Shown: piece by piece, positions 1-7,392 of the stretch
Layout of the letters: each line of letters begins with the position of its first letter
Position numbering within the stretch: position 1 is the stretch's first letter
Origin: an uncultured Bacteroidota bacterium
GTDB lineage: Bacteria; Bacteroidota; Bacteroidia; Bacteroidales; GWA2-32-17
Direction: 5' to 3'
Assembly: GCA_903872185.1 (NCBI GenBank)
Contig: CAIQJL010000220.1
Coordinates: 1 to 32,762, forward strand
Length of the DNA: 32,762 nucleotides
Notes under the pieces: generated by a model
Databases searched by the model: none
What the model was told of the DNA's origin: nothing
What the model saw: only the letters and a program-made list of their open reading frames with translations
Position numbers and translations under genes: made by a program

Positions 1-297
1 ACCATTTTTCCATCCATGACGGTGTTGATTTCCATTTCCACAATTATTACCGCATTTTCTATTTTGCCTATTATCACAAATTCCATCTTTATTATTGTCA
101 ACATAATTTTGACCTTTTTGATTTGAATTTGATAATTGCAAATTATCACAAACTCCATCCTTATTTTTATCTATGTAATAAGCCCCCTTTTTATTTGACA
201 CTAAGGAAGAATCTAATTTATTATTTTGCTGGGCAGTTGTAATAATTGCAGAAAGCATTAATACAACAATACTGATGACAATTACATTTGTTTTCAC
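1..297 (-). CDS. Small secreted protein with DxNxDGxCDN repeats (3' end beyond window)
   Basis: This reading frame begins at a GTG at 297 and is still open at the window edge, so only the first 99 residues are seen. An AAGGAGA ribosome-binding sequence lies 8 nt upstream (306-312), which is unusually strong for this phylum and decides the GTG start. Residues 1-22 form a hydrophobic signal peptide ending at TTAQ. Two copies of a motif then follow, YIDKNKDGVCDN and YVDNNKDGICDN. Their Asp/Asn spacing (D-x-N-x-D-G) resembles EF-hand or thrombospondin type 3 calcium loops. After them comes a Cys/Gly/Asn/His-rich tail (CGNNCGN, then HRH). The gene follows the methyltransferase by 55 bp with no Bacteroidota promoter visible between them, so it is probably the last gene of the operon. 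Metal or calcium binding is an inference; the function is unknown. Confidence 0.7.
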   Translation of the reverse strand, partial: MKTNVIVISIVVLMLSAIITTAQQNNKLDSSLVSNKKGAYYIDKNKDGVCDNLQLSNSNQKGQNYVDNNKDGICDNRQNRKCGNNCGNGNQHRHGWKNG

Positions 298-352
298 TTT
301 TATATTCTCCTTCTTTTAATTTATAATTTTTGTATAAAATAATTTAACGTAT

Positions 353-973
353 TTATATTTTTTTTGCTGTTAATAAGAACAGAGGATAGGCTTTCCCAAT
401 ATGTGGACCGTCTGCTTTTTTTATTTCATAACATGGTTTATGAAAAATTTCTACAAAACCGATTTTTATTAAAATTTTCGATAAATCCAACGGTCTAAAT
501 CCAAAATGACCCATAAAATCACTATCGTGAAATGTTCCATCTTCTTTATATAAATCAATAATAGCAAGAGTTCCTCCAGTATTTAACAGCGCATAGAATT
601 TGGAAAGTAAAAGATCAATTTCCATAACATGGTGCATTGCCATTTGAGTAAAAATAAAATCAAATGTTTTATTAGTATAATTATCCTTTTCCAAATCAAA
701 AAATGTTGGGATTAGATTAGTGATCTTTTCCCTATCAAGCTTTTCTTTAGCTACTCGTACCATTTCTACAGAACTATCCATTAGAACTATTTCAGAGAAT
801 AAATCCTTTAAAGCAAAACTTAATAAACCTGTTCCAGCACCAAAATCAAGCGCTTTAGAATTTTCCTTAAATTCAATAATATTTCTTAATTCCTTAGCAA
901 CCGCCTCAGTTCTTTTAACATGTATTTGGTTCATGTCCCAATCTTTTGCAGCTGTATCAAAAAAGTTTTCCAT
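353..973 (-). CDS. Class I SAM-dependent methyltransferase (copy 1)
   Basis: The 206-residue product is a soluble class I methyltransferase. Motif I is ALDFGAGTG at residues 41-49, the acidic residue expected to contact the SAM ribose is D66 in VLMDSS, and FDFIFTQMAMHH at about 104-115 is the post-motif strand seen in Methyltransf_11/25-type enzymes. The acceptor substrate is not evident from the sequence. The gene lies 13 bp downstream of the methionine gamma-lyase-like gene in an operon of redox and sulfur functions, so a small thiol or sulfide acceptor is possible but unproven. A paralogue of the same length, about two-thirds identical by eye, is encoded at 13517-14137 in the second DUF134 operon. 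Sharing of this gene by both operons suggests it is a core part of the system. Confidence 0.85.
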   Translation of the reverse strand: MENFFDTAAKDWDMNQIHVKRTEAVAKELRNIIEFKENSKALDFGAGTGLLSFALKDLFSEIVLMDSSVEMVRVAKEKLDREKITNLIPTFFDLEKDNYTNKTFDFIFTQMAMHHVMEIDLLLSKFYALLNTGGTLAIIDLYKEDGTFHDSDFMGHFGFRPLDLSKILIKIGFVEIFHKPCYEIKKADGPHIGKAYPLFLLTAKKI

Positions 974-986
974 TGTGTTATTTCAA

Positions 987-2168
987 TTATATTTTTTCTA
1001 AACCATGTTTTAAATCTTCAATAATATCTTTTGCATCTTCAATTCCAACAGCAAAACGAATTAAATCATCTGTAATTCCTGCTTTTTGTTTATCTTCTTT
1101 TGAAACTTTTGCATGTGTCATTGATGCTGGATGTTGAATTAAGGTTTCAATACCACCTAGCGAAACAGCTAGTAAAGCTAAATGAACATTATTCATTAAT
1201 ATTTTAGCTCCTTCAAAACCAGTTTTTAATCCAAAACTGATCATTGAACCATCTCCTTTCATTTGTTGCTTTCCCAATTCATATTGTGGATGGGATTTAA
1301 GTCCGGGAAATTTAACCCAGGCAACTTTAGGATGTTTCTCTAGAAACTCAGCAACTTTCATAGCATTTTCCTGTGCTCTATCAATACGAATTGATAAAGT
1401 TTTTAAGCCACGTAAAACCATATAAGCTTGATGTGGGTCCATATTACAACCCAAATTAATCATCATCGTTCTTAATTGAGTATATAAAGCTTTTTCTTTT
1501 GTTATTATTATACCTGCTATAATATCAGCATGACCATTTATAAATTTTGTCATTGAATGAAATACAATATCAGCTCCAAAATCCAATGGGTTTTGCAAAT
1601 AAGGACTGCAAAAAGTATTGTCAACAACTAATATAATTCCATGTTTATGAGCAATGTCAGCACAAGCTTTAAGATCTGTAATGTCCATTGTAGGATTCGC
1701 AGGAGTTTCAATGTATAGCATTTTTGTATTTGGACGAATAGCTTTTTCTATAGCATCAACATCAGTAGTATTAATATATGTTGATTGAAATCCAAATCTC
1801 ACAAATTGTTTTTCCATAACACCACGTGATGGTCCATAAATCGCATCTGTGCTAACAATATGATCACCTGAACTTAATAATGCAAGATAAATTGTTGTTG
1901 CTGCTGCCATTCCAGAGCTTACAGCAATTGCACCATACCCGTTTTCGAGTATTGCAATTTGTTTTTCTAATGCATTTATCGTTGGATTACCAATACGAGT
2001 ATAAATGTAGCCATCACTTTCACCAGCAAAACATTTTGCACCTTCTTCTGCACTTTTAAAAGAAAAAGTTGATGTTTGATAAATAGGAACTGTGGCGGAA
2101 CCGAATTGATCATCAATATCACCACCATGAATTAATTTGGTATTAAAACCAGCGTTTTCTGTATTCAT
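987..2168 (-). CDS. PLP-dependent Cys/Met metabolism enzyme, methionine gamma-lyase-like
   Basis: The 393-residue protein is a full-length Cys/Met-metabolism PLP enzyme (the MGL, cystathionine gamma-lyase and cystathionine gamma-synthase family). Visible residues are Y56-T57-R58 (phosphate contact from the neighbouring subunit), SSGMAA at 84-89, Y111 stacking on PLP, D183 in VVDN, and the Schiff-base lysine K208 in SMTKF. Methionine gamma-lyase would cleave methionine to methanethiol, ammonia and 2-oxobutyrate; related enzymes release H2S from cysteine or homocysteine. The cysteine that follows Tyr-Gly in well-studied methionine gamma-lyases is a proline here (Y111-G112-P113), so substrate preference cannot be fixed. 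The gene sits 6 bp after osmC and 13 bp before the methyltransferase, clearly one operon. The family call is firm; the exact reaction is less so. Confidence 0.85.
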   Translation of the reverse strand: MNTENAGFNTKLIHGGDIDDQFGSATVPIYQTSTFSFKSAEEGAKCFAGESDGYIYTRIGNPTINALEKQIAILENGYGAIAVSSGMAAATTIYLALLSSGDHIVSTDAIYGPSRGVMEKQFVRFGFQSTYINTTDVDAIEKAIRPNTKMLYIETPANPTMDITDLKACADIAHKHGIILVVDNTFCSPYLQNPLDFGADIVFHSMTKFINGHADIIAGIIITKEKALYTQLRTMMINLGCNMDPHQAYMVLRGLKTLSIRIDRAQENAMKVAEFLEKHPKVAWVKFPGLKSHPQYELGKQQMKGDGSMISFGLKTGFEGAKILMNNVHLALLAVSLGGIETLIQHPASMTHAKVSKEDKQKAGITDDLIRFAVGIEDAKDIIEDLKHGLEKI

Positions 2169-2174
2169 TATTAC

Positions 2175-2564
2175 TTATTTTAAAGATGTTATTATTTCAA
2201 ATTTAGGATTACTTGCAAGTGTTTTTTTTACTTTGCAAAATTGTGCTGCACTTATTACTGCCTCTTTATATTTTTCAGGAAAATCTGAAGGTAATTGAAT
2301 TTCTATTTTGAAATTTGTTGGCAAACCAGTTTGTTTATCATATTCAGCATGTTGAATAAGCTTAATGTTATCAGTTGAAATTTCTCGTTGATTGCAAAAT
2401 GATTTAACATTAATACCTGCACAAGTACCAATTGACGCTAAAAATAACTCATAAGGTGATGGAGCTGAATTTTCACCACCATCCTCCAATGCTTGATCAG
2501 TTCTTATAATATGACCATTAATATGGGCGGTTACTACTTTTCCGCCATCAAAAGTTATTTCCAT
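2175..2564 (-). CDS. OsmC/Ohr family protein (copy 1)
   Basis: The 129-residue protein has the OsmC-like fold signature. APSPYELFLASIGTCAG at 34-50 carries the first redox cysteine C48, and AAQFCKVKK near 106-114 carries the second, C110. OsmC/Ohr proteins reduce organic hydroperoxides through such a cysteine pair; many short OsmC-like members have unknown thiol substrates. C57, in SFCNQRE, is a third cysteine, also kept in the paralogue at 14178-14567. The two paralogues are about 84% identical by eye. Here the gene follows cydB, whereas in the second operon it directly follows the DUF134 gene, so it appears to be a core member with different insertions around it. A role in thiol or peroxide stress is inferred from family and neighbours. 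Confidence 0.88.
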   Translation of the reverse strand: MEITFDGGKVVTAHINGHIIRTDQALEDGGENSAPSPYELFLASIGTCAGINVKSFCNQREISTDNIKLIQHAEYDKQTGLPTNFKIEIQLPSDFPEKYKEAVISAAQFCKVKKTLASNPKFEIITSLK

Positions 2565-2601
2565 TTATTTTATTATTTGTTATTAAATATTTTGCTAATT
2601 A

Positions 2602-3774
2602 TTAATAAATATGTGTTTCATTATTTATTTCTTCAATGTCAATTTTTTTATTGTCAATAGATCGCCAAGCATACCATATATATGCTATAACAAAAGGAAC
2701 TAATAAAGAAACATAACTCATTACAGTTAATGTGTATTGACTTGAAGAACTATTCTCGATAGTTAATGAACTTTGCAAATCGAAAGTTGAAGGATAATAA
2801 GCTGTATTATTAAAACCTGCTATTAAAAGAAGAGAGAAAACTGTTAAGATTGTACCTATACCAGTTAGCCAAATTCCTTTTGTTCCACATTTTGTAAAAC
2901 AAGTAATAGGTCTTATAATACCAACTAAAACCATTAATATACCAAATAGAAATAGTATGCTAACAATTGGCATTGAAAGTAGGTTATGTAAGTATTTATA
3001 AGGCTCTATAAAAACTACTTTTGAAATTGGATTGACTGCAAATCCAGGTGAAAGTATTAACCAAATTGTAAAAATTAGAAAGAAAACAACAAATGGTATA
3101 GCATTATAAATTAATTGTTTTTTAACTCTTTCCATTATTTCAGTATTTTTAATACGATTCATAAAATAAAGCAAGGCTAAAACTCTTGACAAGAAGAAAA
3201 CTGCTATTCCTAAAGAAATATTTTGAAAATTTAATGCAGCTTCTAAACCATTTGCTGGCCCAGTCCATTCAGAGATAATGGGCATTTTACCACCTGTCAG
3301 TTTAGTTATATTCATTTTATCAATTAAAAACTCTGAACCAGTAAAGAAAGTAGCAACAGCAGTACCTATTAGCACAGTTCCTAACAATCCATTAATAAAA
3401 AGTAAAATCTCAAATGTTTTTTTGCCAAATAAATTATTTGGCTTTTTACGATATTCATATGATACAGCCTGAACCACGAAAGCAATTAAAATAAGTAACC
3501 AAACCCAATAGGCACCTCCAAAACTTGTAGAATAGAACAATGGGAATGAAGCAAAAAATGCACCACCAAAAGTTACAAGTGTAGTAAAAGTAAACTCCCA
3601 TTTTCTTCCTAACAAATTAACCAATAATGTACGCTCATCTTCAGATTTTCCAAGTGTGTAAATAAGAGTTTGTCCACCTTGAACAAACATTAGAAAAACT
3701 AGTATTGCACCTAAAAGTGAAATTATTATCCACCAGTATTGTTGCAATGTTATATAAGATAATGTTTCAAACAT
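2602..3774 (-). CDS. cydB: Cytochrome bd ubiquinol oxidase subunit II
   Basis: The 390-residue product is a polytopic membrane protein with about nine hydrophobic segments, and is the expected partner of CydA, which ends 32 bp upstream. Cytochrome bd transfers electrons from quinol to O2 without proton pumping and works at very low oxygen; in other bacteria it is known for tolerance to sulfide and cyanide. The first transmembrane segment has FVQGGQTL where the enterobacterial protein has a DGFDLG-type motif, a difference I associate with CydB of this phylum rather than damage. The start at 3774 gives a normal N-terminus. The gene belongs to the DUF134-led operon and, with cydA and the HdrC-like gene, is missing from the paralogous operon at 13098-14979. 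Confidence 0.92.
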   Translation of the reverse strand: MFETLSYITLQQYWWIIISLLGAILVFLMFVQGGQTLIYTLGKSEDERTLLVNLLGRKWEFTFTTLVTFGGAFFASFPLFYSTSFGGAYWVWLLILIAFVVQAVSYEYRKKPNNLFGKKTFEILLFINGLLGTVLIGTAVATFFTGSEFLIDKMNITKLTGGKMPIISEWTGPANGLEAALNFQNISLGIAVFFLSRVLALLYFMNRIKNTEIMERVKKQLIYNAIPFVVFFLIFTIWLILSPGFAVNPISKVVFIEPYKYLHNLLSMPIVSILFLFGILMVLVGIIRPITCFTKCGTKGIWLTGIGTILTVFSLLLIAGFNNTAYYPSTFDLQSSLTIENSSSSQYTLTVMSYVSLLVPFVIAYIWYAWRSIDNKKIDIEEINNETHIY

Positions 3775-3806
3775 ATTTTTAAAGTTTATATAATTGATAA
3801 ATTAGT

Positions 3807-5345
3807 TTAGTTTGCTGGACCTTTTTTAATTTGGGTTGTCATTATCTTAATTTCAGCAATTAACAAACCAGTAAAAATTATGAAAAAGATCCAAAATGTT
3901 AATTGCACAGAAGATGATTTTATTTGAGAAACAGCAGCAATTGTTGGCAATACATCCTGAATAACCCATGGTTGTCGTCCAACTTCTGCTACCACCCAAC
4001 CTAATTCTGATGCTATATAAGCCAATGGGATAGTCCATAAAGCAGTATATAAAACAATTCGTTTTTTCTCTACTTTATTTTTTAAGGTTAATATTAAAAT
4101 AACAATGAATAGAAGTATAAAATGAAAACCTAAACCAACCATTATTCTAAATGAATAAAATGTTACTGGCACATTAGGTATTAATTCATTTACATCTCTA
4201 TTAGCATAAAATCCGTATCCAAAATGAGGATAATTTTTCCTAAATTTTGAAAGTGATAATTGAATAAGACTATCATTACCTGCTTTTTTTGCATTTTTAT
4301 AATCGGCCAGGGAATTTATTACTACTTCACCTCTCTCACTTCGTTCTTTATAAGACAAAATATTATGTTCTTCATTTCCTTTAACTAAATCATGAATTCC
4401 TGGGACATAAGCATTAGGATCAAGAAATGCCATATAAGAGAGCATATTTGGTATTTCTATTTTAAACAGAAAATCTTGTTTTTTAGGGTCAGTTTCTGTT
4501 TTGTTTTTTTGTAAAAAACCTATTGCAGCTAATGGTGCATTTTGTTGACCAATGTAAAGATTTTCCATAGCAGCAAATTTCATGGGCTGATATTTTGCCA
4601 TATTACGAGCAGAACCATCACCTGTGAAAATGACTAATAATGAAGACACCAGACCAAAGATGGAAGCTACAATGATGCTTTTTTTAGCAAATAATTGTTC
4701 CCGATTTTTAAGTAAAAACCATGCACTTATTCCTATTACGAAAATTGCTGCTAACAAATAACCAGACAAAACGGTATGTGAAAATTTATTTAAAGCAACA
4801 GGAGAACCAATAACATCCCAAAAATTAACCATTTCATTACGTGCAGTATCAAGATTAAATTTCATTCCAGTTGGAAATTGCATCCATGCATTTGCTACTA
4901 AAATCCATAATGCTGAAAGATTCGCACCGATAGCAACTAACCAAGTAGAAAGTAAATGAAATTTTTTACTGACTTTATTCCATCCAAAAAACATAACTGC
5001 AATAAATGTACTTTCCAAGAAAAAAGCCATTATACCTTCAATTGCAAGTGGAGCACCAAAAATATCTCCAACAAACCACGAATAATTTGACCAATTAGTC
5101 CCAAATTCAAATTCCAAAATTATTCCTGTTGCAACACCTATTGCGAAATTAATACCAAATAGTGTCATCCAAAATTTAGTAATCCGTTTCCACTCAGGAT
5201 TTCCAGTTTTCACATATAATGATTCCATTAATGCAATTATGATAGAAAGCCCAAGAGTTAATGGTACAAATAGCCAATGGTACATTGCAGTGAGCGCAAA
5301 TTGAGCTCTCGACCAATCAACTAAAGAAAAATCTACATGTTCCAT
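3807..5345 (-). CDS. cydA: Cytochrome bd ubiquinol oxidase subunit I
   Basis: The 512-residue membrane protein is the haem-bearing, quinol-oxidising subunit of cytochrome bd. Haem ligands and channel residues can be placed by comparison with the E. coli protein: H23 in TAMYHWLF, E103 and E111 in IEGIMAFFLEST, H190 in KFSHTVLSG, R400 and M402 in FYSFRIMVG. The GRQPW element is at 456-460 in a GWVVAEVGRQPW motif. The Q-loop begins at YQPMKFAAMEN (about 252-262) and is long, containing a charged segment up to about 375. All catalytic residues are present, so it should be active. It lies 34 bp after the HdrC-like gene and 32 bp before cydB. Membership in a DUF134 operon rather than a stand-alone cydAB operon is the notable part. 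Confidence 0.95.
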   Translation of the reverse strand: MEHVDFSLVDWSRAQFALTAMYHWLFVPLTLGLSIIIALMESLYVKTGNPEWKRITKFWMTLFGINFAIGVATGIILEFEFGTNWSNYSWFVGDIFGAPLAIEGIMAFFLESTFIAVMFFGWNKVSKKFHLLSTWLVAIGANLSALWILVANAWMQFPTGMKFNLDTARNEMVNFWDVIGSPVALNKFSHTVLSGYLLAAIFVIGISAWFLLKNREQLFAKKSIIVASIFGLVSSLLVIFTGDGSARNMAKYQPMKFAAMENLYIGQQNAPLAAIGFLQKNKTETDPKKQDFLFKIEIPNMLSYMAFLDPNAYVPGIHDLVKGNEEHNILSYKERSERGEVVINSLADYKNAKKAGNDSLIQLSLSKFRKNYPHFGYGFYANRDVNELIPNVPVTFYSFRIMVGLGFHFILLFIVILILTLKNKVEKKRIVLYTALWTIPLAYIASELGWVVAEVGRQPWVIQDVLPTIAAVSQIKSSSVQLTFWIFFIIFTGLLIAEIKIMTTQIKKGPAN

Positions 5346-5379
5346 ATTATTTTAAATGTTATATAATTAATAATCATAT

Positions 5380-6096
5380 TTAATCGTTTAAAGAATGTTT
5401 CCCATTATTTGTAGTATAAACATGTTTGAAGTATTCACATGTATTTGTGTTGTCAAATTGCAAACCCAATTCTTTTGCTTTTTGTTCTGAATGTTTTTCT
5501 ATGTTATCGAAAAATTCTTTTCCACCTGATACCTCAAAAATACTTTTCAATTCTTCCAATGCTTCTTCAGGAATTTTACGCATTGCTCCATCTCCATTAC
5601 CTTTATAATTAGCACCACATCTCTCGTAAACATCTTTGGCATTTTTTCTAACCCATTCCCAAACCGGACCTTGTTCTGGATGCATTTCAGAAGTAATACG
5701 ATCAACATACATACAATAACCAGATTTTAAAATCTCATCTCCTACAGTTCTTTTAATGGCTAATGATTGACGACCTTTTTCGCTTTCAACAAAATAACCA
5801 AGTTGGTGTGATAAATGTCGTAATGCTTGAATTATAAAACCAGGTGTATTATTTCTTGGACATCTTGTTTTACATGATAAACACTCACCACAATACCAGA
5901 TTGTGTCACTTTTTAAAAGTGCTTCAATTTCATTATTATTTTTATTTTGAAGAGTAACTGCAATTAATCTGGGATCGTAATTATAAAACTCAGCAGCAGG
6001 GCAAATAGCTGTGCATGTACCACAATTTATGCAAGCATTTAATCCTTCAATAAAACGAACATCACTTTTTAATAAAGAATATAAATCTTCAGTCAT
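5380..6096 (-). CDS. HdrC-like 4Fe-4S dicluster protein
   Basis: The 238-residue soluble protein has two classic [4Fe-4S] motifs, C22-x2-C25-x2-C28-x3-C32-P and C69-x2-C72-x2-C75-x3-C79-P. This arrangement is that of heterodisulfide reductase subunit C and related electron-transfer proteins. The 150-residue C-terminal part has no transmembrane segment. No HdrB or HdrA gene is nearby, so it is an orphan. Its position just before cydAB suggests it may carry electrons to or from the quinone pool or to a thiol/disulfide partner, but this is inference. It starts 1 bp after the DUF134 stop codon (TAA-A-ATG), so translation is probably coupled. The second operon shows the same 1-bp junction but with osmC in this place. 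Confidence 0.82.
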   Translation of the reverse strand: MTEDLYSLLKSDVRFIEGLNACINCGTCTAICPAAEFYNYDPRLIAVTLQNKNNNEIEALLKSDTIWYCGECLSCKTRCPRNNTPGFIIQALRHLSHQLGYFVESEKGRQSLAIKRTVGDEILKSGYCMYVDRITSEMHPEQGPVWEWVRKNAKDVYERCGANYKGNGDGAMRKIPEEALEELKSIFEVSGGKEFFDNIEKHSEQKAKELGLQFDNTNTCEYFKHVYTTNNGKHSLND

Positions 6097-6097
6097 T

Positions 6098-6508
6098 TTA
6101 CTTTTGATTTAAATTAATTAATTCCTCTTTACCAAACCGATTACAATCCGAACATTTTATATGATTTTCAAGTCCTTCGATTAATTTGAAACACTTTTTA
6201 CATTTATACCAATCTTTACCAAATTCAAAATTGCCTCCTTCAATAATAATTGACTTCCCTTCAACAAATGCTTTTGCAATTTTTATTAAAGCACTATTAT
6301 ATATTCGAGTAAGTGTTGGACGCGACACTTCCATAAGATCAGCAGCTTCGTCTTGAGGAAGTAAATCATAATTCACCAGCTTTATAGCTTCATATTCATC
6401 ATATTGCATTAATATATGTTCAGTTTCACAGAGTGCAATTCCAAAAGGCTTAAAGCCCTGCATCTTTGGAGGATTACATATTTTTCTATTTTTCTGAGGT
6501 CTTGCCAT
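6098..6508 (-). CDS. DUF134 (UPF0251) DNA-binding protein, likely regulator (copy 1)
   Basis: The 136-residue protein starts MARPQKNRK and carries the DUF134 N-terminal block (CNPPKMQGFKPFG, 11-23). A sigma-70 region 4-like helix-turn-helix follows at about 52-82 (DEAADLMEVSRPTLTRIY). A C-terminal zinc ribbon is marked by C103-x2-C106 and C119-x2-C122; C11 and C27 could add metal or redox sensing. It is the first gene of the operon, and its promoter region contains the palindrome TGAAC-N4-GTTCA, which is also found before the paralogue at 14569-14979 (about 87% identical by eye). Autoregulation and control of the operon and the divergent thioesterase are inferred from this placement. The family is poorly characterised, so the signal sensed is not known. 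Confidence 0.85.
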   Translation of the reverse strand: MARPQKNRKICNPPKMQGFKPFGIALCETEHILMQYDEYEAIKLVNYDLLPQDEAADLMEVSRPTLTRIYNSALIKIAKAFVEGKSIIIEGGNFEFGKDWYKCKKCFKLIEGLENHIKCSDCNRFGKEELINLNQK

Positions 6509-6547
6509 GAATTAAAAAAATTAGAAAATCATAAATTTATTATTACA

Positions 6548-6578
6548 CAAAAGTAATGAACCTGCGTTCATAATCAAA
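6548..6578 (-). promoter_or_regulatory. Promoter of the DUF134-HdrC-cydAB operon
   Basis: On the minus strand a -33 box TTTG (6575-6578) is followed after exactly 19 bp by TACTTTTG (6548-6555), a full match to the Bacteroidota -7 consensus TAnnTTTG. Transcription should start near 6541, giving a leader of about 33 nt. The whole spacer is taken up by the palindromic operator at 6556-6571. Confidence 0.72.
6556..6571. promoter_or_regulatory. Operator 1: ATGAAC-CTGC-GTTCAT palindrome
   Basis: Six-base arms ATGAAC and GTTCAT flank CTGC. The site lies between the -33 and -7 boxes of the operon promoter, the classic position for a repressor. The same site with CTAC in the centre precedes the second DUF134 operon. 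The DUF134 protein is the most likely binder, by inference. Confidence 0.72.
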
Positions 6579-6589
6579 TTTATTTATTA

Positions 6590-6597
6590 TATATTTG
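6590..6597 (+). promoter_or_regulatory. -7 box for the divergent thioesterase gene
   Basis: TATATTTG matches TAnnTTTG and lies 54 bp before the ATG at 6652. The -33 region is weak. The predicted start point near 6604 falls just before operator 2, and operator 1 covers the -33 region, so both palindromes could affect this promoter. Confidence 0.5.
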
Positions 6598-6606
6598 CAG
6601 AAATTT

Positions 6607-6620
6607 TGAACATATGTTCA
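6607..6620. promoter_or_regulatory. Operator 2: TGAACATATGTTCA perfect palindrome
   Basis: This 14-bp sequence is its own reverse complement and has the same arms as operator 1 (TGAAC, four bases, GTTCA). The two centres are exactly 50 bp apart, close to five helical turns, which would allow cooperative binding on one face of the DNA. It lies over the predicted start of the thioesterase transcript. Confidence 0.7.
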
Positions 6621-6651
6621 TTATCAATCTTTTAATTTTCAAAAAATATTT

Positions 6652-7062
6652 ATGGAATTAACAGAACGTATAAAAAAATCAGAGACAAGTCAATTTAAAG
6701 TTATTTTCCCTTGTACATTAAATGATCATGAAACTTTATTTGGCGGAACTGCCATGAAATGGATGGATGAAGTTGCTTATATAACAGCAACACGATTTAC
6801 TCGTATGAAAATGGTAACAGTATCATCTGAAAAAGTTCAATTTCTATTACCAATAAAATCAGGCACTATTGCGGAAATAATTGGCAAAGTTGTTAAAACA
6901 AAAAATGTAAAAATTGAAATACATGTTGATATTTATATTGAAGATATGTATTCTAACTACCGACAAAAAGCTGTAGATGCACTATTTACTTTTGCTGCTA
7001 TTGATAATGAAAACAAACCCATTCCATTTAATTTGAAAGAAGAATCACTACAATTAGTATAA
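6652..7062 (+). CDS. Hotdog-fold acyl-CoA thioesterase
   Basis: The 136-residue protein is a single-hotdog acyl-CoA thioesterase of the YciA/BACH type. The diagnostic stretch is N24-D25-H26 ... T28-LFGG (to residue 32), then WMDE at 37-40, where the asparagine and the Asp on the central helix form the active site. Such enzymes hydrolyse acyl-CoA to free acid and CoA in the cytosol as hexamers. It is transcribed divergently from the DUF134 operon and shares a control region with two palindromic operators, so it probably belongs to the same regulon. The start at 6652 is the only one that keeps the family N-terminus. Which acyl-CoA it prefers cannot be read from the sequence. Confidence 0.87.
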   Translation: MELTERIKKSETSQFKVIFPCTLNDHETLFGGTAMKWMDEVAYITATRFTRMKMVTVSSEKVQFLLPIKSGTIAEIIGKVVKTKNVKIEIHVDIYIEDMYSNYRQKAVDALFTFAAIDNENKPIPFNLKEESLQLV

Positions 7063-7109
7063 TTTCCTTTTTACACTAACATTTTTTTATTTTATTTTTT
7101 TTCATTTTT

Positions 7110-7309
7110 CACTTACAATCTTACAATATTCTTCTAGAACCTTTGTTTAGTATATGTTTTAACATTGTAAGATTAAAAAAATAAAATATTACAATGTTAC
7201 AATATATTGTAATATTGTAACTTCTTGTAAGATCAAAAAAGATAATCTTACAATGCTATAATGCAATAATAGCAAGTATAACAAAGCATCATTGTAACAT
7301 TGTAACTTG
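7110..7309. repeat. Foldback repeat module A (TTACAAT words)
   Basis: This gene-free 200 bp is built from TTACAAT and its complement ATTGTAA. Its ends are near-complementary: TTACAATCTTACAAT at 7113-7127 against ATTGTAACATTGTAA at 7291-7305, with one mismatch. Inside are three more inverted repeats: 7118-7127 with 7164-7173 (10 bp); 7189-7204 with 7205-7220 (16 bp with one G-T, no loop); and 7225-7233 with 7245-7253 (9 bp). No ORF or tandem spacer pattern is present, so it is not a CRISPR. It may be a MITE-like element, a recombination or attachment structure, or a structured RNA. Confidence 0.6.
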
Positions 7310-7392
7310 ATTTTGTTTTATATTAAATTTCTCATTAAAAATTTAGATATAATTTTTAATAATCTTTTAAATTAATTTATTTTTTCAATTTT

